Part shown: piece after piece, positions 24,407 through 33,201 of the stretch | How positions within the stretch are numbered: the stretch's first letter is position 1 | Layout: every line of letters begins with the position of its first letter | Source: Methylobacterium sp. NEAU K | GTDB lineage: Bacteria; Pseudomonadota; Alphaproteobacteria; Rhizobiales; Beijerinckiaceae | Reading direction: 5' to 3' | Assembly (NCBI RefSeq): GCF_030700285.1 | Contig: NZ_JAUYZJ010000007.1 | Coordinates: 62,001 to 126,000 of the forward strand | DNA length: 64,000 bases | Notes under the pieces: model-generated | What the model was told of the DNA's origin: nothing | Database searches by the model: none | What the model saw: only the letters and a program-made list of their open reading frames with translations | Program-made: the position numbers and the translations under genes

Positions 24407-25168
24407 ATGGGAAGCGTCGATCTCAATGCGGATCTCGGCGAGGGCTACGGCGCCTATGCCTGCGGCGACGACGAGGCCATGCTCGCCGTCGTGACCTCCG
24501 CCAACGTCGCCTGCGGCCTTCATGCCGGCGATCCCGAGATCATGGCCTCGACCTTCCGCCTGGCCCGGGAGCGGGGCGTGGCGGTCGGCGCCCATCCGGG
24601 CTTCCCGGACCTGTGGGGCTTCGGGCGGCGGCGCATGCCCTTCACCCCGGCCGAGATCGAGCGGCTCGTCGCCTATCAGGTCGGCGCGGCGGCGGGGCTG
24701 GCGGCCTATGCGGGCCACCGGATCACCTACGTGAAGGCCCACGGGGCACTCGCGAACCTCGCCGCGGAGGACCGCGCCGTGGCCGACGCCATCGCGCGGG
24801 CGGTCCGGGCGGTCGATCGAGACCTGGCGCTGCTCGCCATCGCGCTCACCGCCCAGGTGGCGGCCGGCGCGGCCTGCGGACTCGACGTCCATCAGGAGAT
24901 CTTCGCCGACCGCGGCTATACCGAGGACGGTCAGCTCATCCCTCGAGGCAGGCCGGGGGCGCTCATCACCGATACGGACGAGGCCGCCGCGCGGGTGCTG
25001 GCGATGGTCGCGGCGGGCGCCATCCTCACGGCCGGGGGCACGAGCCTGCCGACGCCGATCCGATCGATCTGCGTCCACGGGGATTCCACCCATGCCGTCG
25101 CAACCGCCCGCGCGGTGCGGGCCCGGCTGGAGGGCGCGGGCGTTACACTGCTGCCGTTCCGCCCGTGA
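24407..25168 (+). CDS. pxpA: 5-oxoprolinase subunit A, LamB/YcsF family
   Basis: A full-length (253 aa) LamB/YcsF protein, starting with the hallmark DLNADLGEG and containing ANVACGLHAGDP and GAHPGFPD. In bacteria PxpA with PxpBC hydrolyses 5-oxoproline to glutamate using ATP. ATG 24407 is used because GGAG lies 8 nt before it; an in-frame GTG at 24398 overlaps the MFS stop. The gene overlaps pxpB by four bases. Confidence 0.92.
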   Translation: MGSVDLNADLGEGYGAYACGDDEAMLAVVTSANVACGLHAGDPEIMASTFRLARERGVAVGAHPGFPDLWGFGRRRMPFTPAEIERLVAYQVGAAAGLAAYAGHRITYVKAHGALANLAAEDRAVADAIARAVRAVDRDLALLAIALTAQVAAGAACGLDVHQEIFADRGYTEDGQLIPRGRPGALITDTDEAAARVLAMVAAGAILTAGGTSLPTPIRSICVHGDSTHAVATARAVRARLEGAGVTLLPFRP

Positions 25169-25893
25169 GCGCGCCCCCTCGCATCCTCGACGCGGGCGAG
25201 GCCGCTCTCGTCGTCGAGTTCGGCGTAGCGGTCGACCCGGCCATCAACGACCGGGTGCTGGCCCTCGACGACGCCCTCGCGGCGGACAAGCCGGCCGGAA
25301 TCACCGAGACTGTGCCGACGTACCGCTCGCTGATGATCCACTACGATCCCATGGTCCTCGACCGGGGGACGCTGACCCGGCGCGTCCTGGATCTTACCCG
25401 CGGAGATCCCCGCCGCGCCGCCGCTCCCGCCCTGTGGGTCCTGCCCTGCTGCTACGAGGCGCCCCATGGGGAGGATCTCGAAGCGGTCGCCGAGCTGGTC
25501 GGACAACCGCCGGGAACGGTCGCCGCCCTCCATGCCGGGGCGACCTACCGGGTCTACATGTACGGCTTCGCCCCGGGCTTCGCCTATCTCGGGGGACTGC
25601 CCGAGGCGCTGGCGGTGCCCCGGCGGCCGAGCCCGCGGCCGCCCCATCCGACGAACGCCGTCATGATCGGCGGCGGTCTCGCCGCGGTCGCCACCGTGCC
25701 CATGCCGACGGGCTGGTACGTGCTCGGTGCCACCCCGTGCCGGCTCTATGCGCCGGAGCGCAGCGAGAGTTTCTTCGTGAGCCCCGGTGACGGGATCCGG
25801 TTCGAGCCAGTGGACGCCGCGACCTTCACCGAACTCGCTCGGCGCGAGGCCGCCGGCGAACGCGTCGCGCGGCGGGAGGAGGGAATCCGGTGA
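25165..25893 (+). CDS. pxpB: 5-oxoprolinase subunit B, KipI family
   Basis: A 242-aa allophanate-hydrolase-subunit-1 (KipI/PxpB) protein. Typical sequences are YRSLMIHYDP, PCCYEAPHGEDL, and YMYGFAPGFAYLGGLP with PR-x-x-P-R after it. It joins PxpC to form the ATP-dependent 5-oxoprolinase with PxpA. The GTG start overlaps the pxpA stop (GTGA) and its own stop overlaps the pxpC start the same way. Confidence 0.92.
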   Translation: MSAPPRILDAGEAALVVEFGVAVDPAINDRVLALDDALAADKPAGITETVPTYRSLMIHYDPMVLDRGTLTRRVLDLTRGDPRRAAAPALWVLPCCYEAPHGEDLEAVAELVGQPPGTVAALHAGATYRVYMYGFAPGFAYLGGLPEALAVPRRPSPRPPHPTNAVMIGGGLAAVATVPMPTGWYVLGATPCRLYAPERSESFFVSPGDGIRFEPVDAATFTELARREAAGERVARREEGIR

Positions 25894-26906
25894 CCGTTCT
25901 CGCCATCGAGGCCGCCGGGCCGGGTGTGACGCTGCAGGATCGCGGCCGCCGGGGCTACCTGCGCTTCGGCATCACCGCGGCGGGTCCCATGGACTCGCTG
26001 ATGTTCGCCACCGCCAACCGTGCCGCCGGCAACCCGCCGGACGCCACCGCCATCGAGATATCCACCGGTGGCCTCACCCTCGCCGCGCCGGAAGGGCCGC
26101 TCGGCCTCGCCCTGGTCTCGGCGGGCTTCCGCGTGGCCCTCGACGGCGAGGCGCTGCCGCCTTCCTGCGCGCTGACTCTGGCACCGGGGCAGACCCTTAC
26201 CGTGCGGGCCGGCCCCACCGGGGCCTGGGGCTACATCGCCGTCTGCGGCCGCCTCGCCGTCGCCCCGGTGCTCGGCTCAACGGCGACGCACACCCGCTCC
26301 GCACTGGGCGGCCTCGACGGGCGCGGGCTGCGGGCCGGTGACCGCCTCGCCGTCGCGCAGGCCCGCGCCGGGGACGATGCCCCGCAGCGCCTCCTCGCGC
26401 CCTGGCTCGACCGGGATCCCGCCCGGATCCGCGTCGTGCTAGGCCCGCAGGACGACTATTTCTCCCCGGACCAGATCGCGGCCTTCCTTGAAGGACCTTG
26501 GACCGTTTCGGCGCGGGGTGACCGGATGGCGTGCTTCCTCGACGGGCCGCCCCTCACCCATATGAGGGGGCACGACATCGTGTCGGACGGGGTCGCGATG
26601 GGGGCGATCCAGGTCCCCGGCAACGGCCTGCCGATCGTGCTCATGGCCGACCGGCAATCGACTGGCGGCTATCCGAAGATCGCCACCGTCATCGGGTCCG
26701 ACCTCGGCCGGCTCGCCCAGGCGCAGGGCGGCACGCGCCTGTCCTTCACCGCGGTGACGGTGGACGAGGCGGTCGCCGCCCGCCGCGCCGAGGCGGCGAT
26801 CCTGAAAGAGGACGTGCCGCGCGAGCCGGTGCTGCGTACAGACTTCTCGGCGCAGTTCCTTCTCGGACTCAATCTCGTCGGCGGCGTCACGGACGGCCGT
26901 GCCTAG
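25890..26906 (+). CDS. pxpC: 5-oxoprolinase subunit C, biotin-dependent carboxyltransferase-like
   Basis: A 338-aa allophanate-hydrolase-subunit-2 type protein with GPGVTLQDRGRRGYLRFGI at the N-terminus, RVVLGPQDDYF in the middle and STGGYPKIATVIGSDLG towards the end, all typical of PxpC. GTG start overlapping the pxpB stop by four bases. The three pxp genes are therefore translationally coupled. Last gene of the operon; a weak hairpin follows. Confidence 0.92.
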   Translation: MTVLAIEAAGPGVTLQDRGRRGYLRFGITAAGPMDSLMFATANRAAGNPPDATAIEISTGGLTLAAPEGPLGLALVSAGFRVALDGEALPPSCALTLAPGQTLTVRAGPTGAWGYIAVCGRLAVAPVLGSTATHTRSALGGLDGRGLRAGDRLAVAQARAGDDAPQRLLAPWLDRDPARIRVVLGPQDDYFSPDQIAAFLEGPWTVSARGDRMACFLDGPPLTHMRGHDIVSDGVAMGAIQVPGNGLPIVLMADRQSTGGYPKIATVIGSDLGRLAQAQGGTRLSFTAVTVDEAVAARRAEAAILKEDVPREPVLRTDFSAQFLLGLNLVGGVTDGRA

Positions 26907-26924
26907 CGTCCCGTCTCTGGAGGG

Positions 26925-26949
26925 GCCTGCCGCAAACCGCGACAGGCCT
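26925..26949 (+). terminator. Weak stem-loop after pxpC
   Basis: GGCCTG pairs with CAGGCC across a 13-nt loop, 18 nt after the pxpC stop. There is no T-run, so intrinsic termination is uncertain. The remaining gap to 27141 holds nothing I can call. Confidence 0.3.
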
Positions 26950-27141
26950 GCCCAGATCGATCGACCGGTTTCCGTCGTCTGCCTTCACGGGATCGCATTG
27001 TGCGCAGGGCTCAAGGCAACGCCAGAAGACCCGCCTACGGGAGGACGTGCCTACACCCGATCTTCCGCGATGGGCGCGAAACCGCCGCCTTGAGCTGAGC
27101 GTAGGCCGAACGGCCGCTCTCGAGACACCTTTCAAGCCGCG

Positions 27142-28032
27142 TCAGCTTGGGTCGGCCGGCTGCGCGAAGATGTGGTCGGCGATCGCTCCTGCCGTTGTCA
27201 GCCAGATGTCGGCGCGATGGCTGGCGACGTGCTGCAGCGCTCGGCGCAGGGGTCTCAGCCGGTGCGGGCGCCCGACGATGTAGGGGTGGAGTGCGATGCC
27301 CATGACGAGCGGCGCATGCACCGACTGCTCCAGCATCTCGTCGAAGGCATCCACGATCATCTCGGCGAATTGCCGTCCGGAATCCTTGCGGGCGACGATG
27401 GCGGGAATGTCGTTGAGCTCCTGCGGGTACGGCACCGCGAGGATGCGGCCTCCGTCACGCGTCTGGAACCAGGTCGGCTGGTCGTCGTGGTCCCAATCGA
27501 GCAGATAGCGGTAGCCGGCCTCGGCCAGAAGATCGGGCGTCACCCGCGACTGTGAGATCCAGGGGCCGAGCCAGCCGGCCGGCGCACGCCCTTCGTGCGC
27601 CGCGATCACGGCTGTCGCCTCGGCGATCAGAGACCGTTCTTCGGCCTCGCCGAGAAGACCCTGTCGTTCCGCATTGCTCCGTCCATGGGCGACGATCTCG
27701 TCGCCGCGGGCTCGGAACGCCTCGATAAGTCCAGGACAGTCTCGGTAGAGATTGCTGTTGACGAGCACGCTCGCTGGCATCGCCAGCCCGTCCAGCATGT
27801 CGGCGATCCGCCAAGCGCCGATCCGATTGCCCCAGTCGCGCCAGGCATAATTGAGCACGTCCGGATGCGGGCCGCCCGGCGCGAGCTCGGCACCCAGGCC
27901 CTCGCCGAAAGCGAAGGTTTCGAGGTTCAATCCGACATAAACGGCGAGGCGCTTGCCTTCAGGCCAGTCGAAGACCGGCCGATCCGGGAGGGCGCTGTAG
28001 GCGTAGCGACCATGTCCCGAGCCCGTGTCCAT
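27142..28032 (-). CDS. Polysaccharide-deacetylase fold hydrolase, PuuE/allantoinase-like (296 aa)
   Basis: A NodB-fold protein of the branch that includes allantoinase PuuE and amide hydrolases, not classical chitin deacetylases. It has YVGLNLETFAFG, EIVAHGRSNAE (the H-G-x-x-N metal/substrate motif) and YLLDWDHDDQPTW followed by VPYPQELND. The first motif lacks the usual metal-binding Asp-Asp pair, as in PuuE-type enzymes. It lies 12 nt after the fused ABC transporter gene in a transport operon, so it probably hydrolyses an imported amide, ureide or cyclic imide. AGGA precedes the ATG. Confidence 0.82.
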   Translation of the reverse strand: MDTGSGHGRYAYSALPDRPVFDWPEGKRLAVYVGLNLETFAFGEGLGAELAPGGPHPDVLNYAWRDWGNRIGAWRIADMLDGLAMPASVLVNSNLYRDCPGLIEAFRARGDEIVAHGRSNAERQGLLGEAEERSLIAEATAVIAAHEGRAPAGWLGPWISQSRVTPDLLAEAGYRYLLDWDHDDQPTWFQTRDGGRILAVPYPQELNDIPAIVARKDSGRQFAEMIVDAFDEMLEQSVHAPLVMGIALHPYIVGRPHRLRPLRRALQHVASHRADIWLTTAGAIADHIFAQPADPS

Positions 28033-28044
28033 GAATTTTTCCTG

Positions 28045-30513
28045 TTACGCTGCGCCGAGATAGGCGGCTTCCAGTCCCTTGTCCGCCGACAGCTCGGCGG
28101 CGGTTCCACTTGCGACGACGCGACCCTGCTCGAGGACGTAGCCGCGATCGGCCACTGTGAGGGCGAGCGCCGCCATCTGATCGACGATGAGGATGGTGAC
28201 ACCCTCATCGCGCAGCTCGGCTACGGTTGCATAGAGGGCGTTGATCATCGACGGGGCGAGGCCGAGCGACGGTTCGTCGAGCAGCAGGATGCGCGGGTGC
28301 GCCATCAGCCCGCGGGCGATGGCCAGCATCTGCTGCTCGCCGCCGGAGAGCAGACCCGCCCGGCTTCCGGCCCGGTCCCGCAGCCTTGGGAACCGGTCGA
28401 GCAGGCGCCCCACCTCGGCGTCGTCGATCGGCCTTCCACGCCCGAAGGCGCCGAGCCGGATGTTCTCGACGACGCTGAGTTCCGGGAAAACCTGCCGCCC
28501 CTCCGGCACCAGGACGAGGCCGAGGCGTGCTATCCGGTGCGCGGGAAGCGTGTCCACGCGATGATCGTCGAGCACGATCGCCCCTTCGACCGGACGCAGG
28601 AGCCCCGATAGGGCCCGCATCACCGTGGACTTGCCGGCACCGTTGGCCCCGAGCAAGGCGACGGTCTCGCCCGGCCGGACGTCCAGACCGATGCCGTCCA
28701 GGACGGGAGCGGCGCCGTAGCCCGCCGTGAGGCTCAGGACAGAGAGGACGGCATCGGCCGCCCCCTGCAACGGGGCGCCGCGCGGCCGGGCCGGTGTATC
28801 CGCGTCGCCGAGATAGGCGCGCAGCACCGCCGGATCGCGGCGGATCTCGGCCGGCGTCCCCTGCGCGATCGGGCGTCCCGCATCCATGACGAGGATGTGA
28901 TCCGAGATCCCCATCACCAGCGGCATGTCGTGCTCGACGAGGATCACGGCGATGCCGTGATCGGCGATCCTGCGGATCAGCTGGGCCAGCCGATCGGTGT
29001 CGGCCCGCGAGAGGCCGGCGGCGGGCTCGTCGAGCAGCAGGACCGTCGGACCGCCGGCGAGAGCACGGGCGATCTCGACGAGCCGCCTGTCGACATGAGG
29101 CAGCTCGGCGGCCAAGCGGTCGAGCGAGCCGCGGTAACCGACGAAGGCGAGGAGAGCCGAGGCCATCCTTCGATCGCCGACTCGACCGAGGCGCCAGAGA
29201 CGTCCCGGCGCGAAGCCGAGGGCGACGTTGTCGATCACCGGCAGCGAGCCGAACAGGCGCGTCGTCTGATAGGTGCGCGCGATGCCGGCGCGGGCGACGA
29301 CATGCGCCGGCCGGCCGGCGAGTTCGCGCCCGCCCAGCCGGATCGCGCCGGCGCTCGGGCGGTAGAAGCCCGAGATCATGTTGAGCACGGTGGTCTTGCC
29401 GGCCCCGTTTGGTCCGATCACGCTGGTGACGGCCCCCGTCCGTGCGGTGACGCCGACGCCCTCCGCCGCCGTGATGCCGCCGAAGCGGATGCCGATCCCG
29501 TCGACGACGAGAGCCTCGCCCGGTGCACCCTCGGGCAGCGGCGCAGCCCGCCCATCGCCACGCACCTGCTCGTCGACGCCGCGGGGCAGCAGACGTGCCA
29601 GGCTGCCGACGAGACCCGACGGCACCAGCCAGAGCACAGCGAGCGTCGCGAGCCCGAAGAACAGCAGGCGGTATTCGGCCAGTCCCGACAGCGCCTCCGG
29701 CAGGAGGACGGTGACGAGGGCGCCGAACAGGGGACCGAGCACGGTGCCGGCACCCCCGACGATCACCGAGAGCACGAACAGGATCGATTGCGAGAAGGGG
29801 AAGGAGCTCGGCGCGATGAACAGCATCAGCGGCGGTAGGATTGCTCCCGCGAGGCCGGTCAAGGCCGCGGAGATCGCGAAAGCCAGGGTCTTCACCCGGA
29901 CCGGATCGAAGCCGAGCGCCGCGGCGGCGACGTCCGAATCACGCACGGCGCGCATCGCACGGCCCAGACGGCTGCGGGCGAGGGCATCGAATCCGAACAG
30001 GCTCGATGCGGCGGCCAGCACCGCCAACGCGGCGAGGCCCCCAGCGGAGAGCGGCGCGCCGAGGAAGCTCGGCGCGTCGGTGACGACGAGGCCGTTCTGG
30101 CCGCCCGTTAGGCTGCCGCCCTCGATCAGGCCGTGCTCGACGATGACGCCGAAGGCGATCGTCAGCATGGCGAGATAGGGTCCCCTCACCCGCATCGCCG
30201 GCACCGCGACGAGGCCGCCGACGATGGCGGCGATCAGCGCCGCCGCCGGGAGAGCCAGCCAGAAGCTGACGCCGTTGAGCGTCAGGATCGCGCTGGCATA
30301 GGCGCCGATCGCGTAGAAGCCGGCATGGCCGAAGGAGATCAGACCGGTCAGGCCGAGCAGCACGTTGAGGCCGACGCCCGCCACCGTCGTCAGCGCGACG
30401 AGGGCGATCACGAAATGGCTGTACCCGGCTGTCAGCGCGATCAGCCCGAGCGCGGCGGCGGTGAGGCATGCGATGCAGAGCCGCATCGCCAGGGCCGAGC
30501 GCAGGCGGTGCAT
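28045..30513 (-). CDS. Fused ABC importer: LivM permease + LivG + LivF ATPases (822 aa)
   Basis: One polypeptide unites three parts normally separate: a LivM-type permease (about 1-320), a LivG-type ATPase (about 345-580) and a LivF-type ATPase (about 590-822). The LivG part has Walker A GPNGAGKT, Walker B VLLLDEP and VEHD, but its signature reads ELPHVDRR where LSGGQ-type or LPHGDQR is normal. The LivF part has GANGAGKS, LLSGGEQQ and LLLDEP. LivM-LivG fusions are known in this family; inclusion of LivF as well is rarer. ATG 30513 lies 4 nt from the livH stop. Confidence 0.88.
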   Translation of the reverse strand: MHRLRSALAMRLCIACLTAAALGLIALTAGYSHFVIALVALTTVAGVGLNVLLGLTGLISFGHAGFYAIGAYASAILTLNGVSFWLALPAAALIAAIVGGLVAVPAMRVRGPYLAMLTIAFGVIVEHGLIEGGSLTGGQNGLVVTDAPSFLGAPLSAGGLAALAVLAAASSLFGFDALARSRLGRAMRAVRDSDVAAAALGFDPVRVKTLAFAISAALTGLAGAILPPLMLFIAPSSFPFSQSILFVLSVIVGGAGTVLGPLFGALVTVLLPEALSGLAEYRLLFFGLATLAVLWLVPSGLVGSLARLLPRGVDEQVRGDGRAAPLPEGAPGEALVVDGIGIRFGGITAAEGVGVTARTGAVTSVIGPNGAGKTTVLNMISGFYRPSAGAIRLGGRELAGRPAHVVARAGIARTYQTTRLFGSLPVIDNVALGFAPGRLWRLGRVGDRRMASALLAFVGYRGSLDRLAAELPHVDRRLVEIARALAGGPTVLLLDEPAAGLSRADTDRLAQLIRRIADHGIAVILVEHDMPLVMGISDHILVMDAGRPIAQGTPAEIRRDPAVLRAYLGDADTPARPRGAPLQGAADAVLSVLSLTAGYGAAPVLDGIGLDVRPGETVALLGANGAGKSTVMRALSGLLRPVEGAIVLDDHRVDTLPAHRIARLGLVLVPEGRQVFPELSVVENIRLGAFGRGRPIDDAEVGRLLDRFPRLRDRAGSRAGLLSGGEQQMLAIARGLMAHPRILLLDEPSLGLAPSMINALYATVAELRDEGVTILIVDQMAALALTVADRGYVLEQGRVVASGTAAELSADKGLEAAYLGAA

Positions 30514-30517
30514 CGCG

Positions 30518-31387
30518 TCAGACCTTGTTGACCGCGGCGCGGCCGAGCAGGCCATCGGGGCGCAGGGTCAGGGCCAGGATGATCACCGAGAACACCACGA
30601 GTTGCGTGTAGGTCGAGCCGAGGGTCGCGGTGACGCCGGCCTCGACGAGGCCGTAGAGGAGACCCGCCAGGATCACCCCCGTCGCAGAGCCGATGCCGCC
30701 GAGGATCGCCACCGCGAAGGCCTTGATGCCGAACAGCGTGCCGAGCTCGGCCGAGACCGAGAACAGCGGCGCGATCAGCAGGCCGGCGACGCCGGCGAGC
30801 GTCGCCGAGAGGGCATACGCGCAGGCGACGGTGCGGCGCACGTCGATTCCCATCAGGCGTGCCGCGTCGGCGTTCTGGGCGACAGCGAGCAGGACGCGTC
30901 CGAGATCGGTCTTGCGAAACACCGTGCGGATCGCGAAGGCGAGCACGAGCCCGACCACGGGGATCACGAGTTGTAGCGGGTAGACGCCTGCTCCCAGGAT
31001 CTCCACCGGCTTGCCGGCCAGCGGCGACGGTAGGCTTCGAGGCTCTTTGCCGAAGGTGAAGAGCAGGGTGTTGTCGAGCACGATGCCGCCCGCCACCGTC
31101 GCCAGCAGCCAGGCATCCGAGCCGCGCTCGACGAAGGGCCGGACCAGCGCGCCCTCGACGAGGAGACCGAACAGGGCGCAGCCGATCAGCGCGAGGACGA
31201 GAGCCGCCGGCATCGGCCAGCCGAGGGTGACCCCGAGCCAGTATGCCAGGACCGCGCCGAGGGTGACGACGCTCCCCTGCGCGAAGTTCACGGTCCCGGA
31301 CACCGCGTAGGTCACGTGGAAGCCGAGCGCCACGAGCCCGTACATGCTGCCGAGCCCGAGGCCGCTGACGAGGATGGAGGTCAGCAT
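30518..31387 (-). CDS. Branched-chain amino acid-type ABC permease, LivH family (289 aa)
   Basis: Eight or so hydrophobic helices with typical LivH sequences: GLGSMYGLVALGFHVTYAVS at the start, GIDVRRTVACAYALSA and FGIKAFAVAILGGIGSATG. It pairs with the LivM part of the next gene to form the membrane channel. It sits between the binding protein gene (9-nt gap) and the fused gene (4-nt gap). Substrate cannot be read from the permease. Confidence 0.9.
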   Translation of the reverse strand: MLTSILVSGLGLGSMYGLVALGFHVTYAVSGTVNFAQGSVVTLGAVLAYWLGVTLGWPMPAALVLALIGCALFGLLVEGALVRPFVERGSDAWLLATVAGGIVLDNTLLFTFGKEPRSLPSPLAGKPVEILGAGVYPLQLVIPVVGLVLAFAIRTVFRKTDLGRVLLAVAQNADAARLMGIDVRRTVACAYALSATLAGVAGLLIAPLFSVSAELGTLFGIKAFAVAILGGIGSATGVILAGLLYGLVEAGVTATLGSTYTQLVVFSVIILALTLRPDGLLGRAAVNKV

Positions 31388-31396
31388 CGCCGATGC

Positions 31397-32578
31397 TCAG
31401 TTGGTCACGGCGACGATTTCGCCATCCTTGAAGCGCGTGAACACGTAATCCGCCGGGCCCAGGGCGTCGTGCTTCTCGGGGGAGAACGGCTTGTCGTAGG
31501 TTTTGATCAGGCCCGGGTAGGTGCCGATCTTGTAGAAGCCGTCGCGGACCTTAGGACCTTCGGTCGAGCCGGCAGCCTGGATGGCGAGCGCCAGTAGATG
31601 CGTCGCATCGTAGGCATTGGCGATGCCGACGGCGGGCGTCACGTCGGCCATCGACTTGATCGCCGGGTACTTGGCCTTGAGCGCGTCGAGCACGGCGGCC
31701 GCTTTCGGAGAGGCATTGCCCGCGAAGGTGAAGGTCTGGACGAAGTGCACCTTGGCGGCGCTCGGGCCGGCCAGTTCGTCGAAACGGCCGCCCGCGGGCC
31801 CCCAATGCGAGACGACGGGCACCGCCCAGCCCATCCGGTCGAGGGATTTCACCACCTGGGCCGAGGGACCGACATTGCCGACGAGGAACAGGGTATCGGC
31901 ACCGGCTTCCTTCAGCCGCGAGAGCTGGGGCACCATGTCGACGTCGCTGGCTTCGTATTTCTCGATGCCCGCCGTCGGCAGGTTCGCCGCCTGAAGCGCG
32001 TCCTTGAGACCCTTCTGGTTGGATTCGCCCCAGGCGTTGTTGACGAGGATCATGCCCGGCTTCTTCGCACCGTAGGTCTTCACCGCGTAGGCGACGAGCG
32101 CCTCGTCGACGAGAGCGTCGACCGCGGAGACGCGGAAGGCGTAGTTGTCGGCGGCGCCGTTGCGGGTGATGCCGGTCCCGGCCGCCCAGGGGCCGAGGAA
32201 GGGCACCTTCATCTGGTTGGCGATGGGCACGATCGCCATCGATACGGGCGTGTCGAGACCGCCCACGACGGCGACGACGCCGACCCGCTGAATCAGCTCA
32301 CGCGCCGCCAGAACGCCCTTCGACGGGTTGGCCTCGTCGTCGCGGGCCACGAGTTCGAGGGGCCGTCCGAGAACGCCGCCCTTGGCGTTGATCTCATCGA
32401 TGGCGAGGCCGATCCCGCGCGAGATCGCCTCGCCCGACTTCGCCGACTGCCCGCTCAATGCCGTGACCAGGCCGATCTTGACCGTATCGGCCGCCTGCGC
32501 CGTCGCGATGGCGAAGCCGAGCAATGCGCTCGTGGTCACGGCGATGCGGCGCAGGGAGGGACGGGTGTAGGAGGACAT
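31397..32578 (-). CDS. ABC substrate-binding protein, LivK type (393 aa)
   Basis: A signal peptide (about 1-29, ending ATAQAAD) precedes a periplasmic type I binding fold beginning VKIGLVTALSGQSAKSGE. This is the HAAT group, which takes branched-chain amino acids, amides, urea or aromatic acids. ATG 32578 follows a GGAGAC site 5 to 6 nt upstream. It is the first gene of the importer operon and is divergent from the NTF2-like gene, with a strong inverted repeat between them. Confidence 0.9.
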   Translation of the reverse strand: MSSYTRPSLRRIAVTTSALLGFAIATAQAADTVKIGLVTALSGQSAKSGEAISRGIGLAIDEINAKGGVLGRPLELVARDDEANPSKGVLAARELIQRVGVVAVVGGLDTPVSMAIVPIANQMKVPFLGPWAAGTGITRNGAADNYAFRVSAVDALVDEALVAYAVKTYGAKKPGMILVNNAWGESNQKGLKDALQAANLPTAGIEKYEASDVDMVPQLSRLKEAGADTLFLVGNVGPSAQVVKSLDRMGWAVPVVSHWGPAGGRFDELAGPSAAKVHFVQTFTFAGNASPKAAAVLDALKAKYPAIKSMADVTPAVGIANAYDATHLLALAIQAAGSTEGPKVRDGFYKIGTYPGLIKTYDKPFSPEKHDALGPADYVFTRFKDGEIVAVTN

Positions 32579-32706
32579 GGGGTGTCTCCGAGAGCAGGGC
32601 GCCGCAGGTCGACCGCAACGTCCATGCCACTGAAATCCCGCGGCTTTGGAGCTTCGACATATCAGGACATGCACGTCCGCAAGCAGTCTGTGCCCGTTCT
32701 CGTGCC

Positions 32707-32735
32707 AAAGTGCATACACTTGTTGCATGCACTTT
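32707..32735. promoter_or_regulatory. 29-bp inverted repeat, probable GntR operator
   Basis: AAAGTGCAT and ATGCACTTT form a perfect 9-bp inverted repeat with an 11-nt spacer, and the inner part holds a second palindrome TGCATGCA. It lies between the divergent LivK (start 32578) and NTF2-like (start 32776) genes, so one regulator could control both. The GntR protein encoded at 33202-33912 is the obvious candidate. Confidence 0.6.
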
Positions 32736-32775
32736 TTCGGTCTTTGCGGCAGTTTGAGGGGACTGGAGGTACCCC

Positions 32776-33192
32776 ATGACCGACGCGAAACAGACTGCGG
32801 CGACGGCGCGCGACGCTGCCAACGTCACCGCCTATCTCGAAGCCTCGATGGTGCCGGATCCCGAGACGGCCGCGCGCTACATGGCGCCGGGCACCAAGAT
32901 CGTGTTCACCGGGGCACGCGTCTTCGACAATCCGTCCGAGGTCACGGCCTTCAATGCCGATCGCTATGCTTGGGTGAAGAAACGGATGGAGCGGCTGGAT
33001 GTGGTGCCGGGGGACGGCGTCACCACGGTCTACAGCCTCGGTACGCTCTACGGGGAATGGCCCGACGGCACGCCGTTCGAGGGCAACCGCTACGTCGATC
33101 GCTTCACCGTGCGCGACGGCATGATCGTGACCATGGAGGTGTGGAACGACAGTGCCGAGCGCCTGCTGACCAAGCACGGCATCAAGGCCTGA
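32776..33192 (+). CDS. NTF2-like / SnoaL-like small protein (138 aa)
   Basis: A single cone-shaped NTF2-like fold of the usual size, with the closing strands RYVDRFTVRDGMIVTMEVWND. Such proteins act as small isomerases, hydrolases or binding domains; the active residues differ so widely that the reaction cannot be called. It is divergent from the ABC importer and convergent with the GntR gene (stop 10 nt away), so it probably belongs to the same catabolic unit as the deacetylase. Confidence 0.78.
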   Translation: MTDAKQTAATARDAANVTAYLEASMVPDPETAARYMAPGTKIVFTGARVFDNPSEVTAFNADRYAWVKKRMERLDVVPGDGVTTVYSLGTLYGEWPDGTPFEGNRYVDRFTVRDGMIVTMEVWNDSAERLLTKHGIKA

Positions 33193-33201
33193 CGACCGGA
33201 A

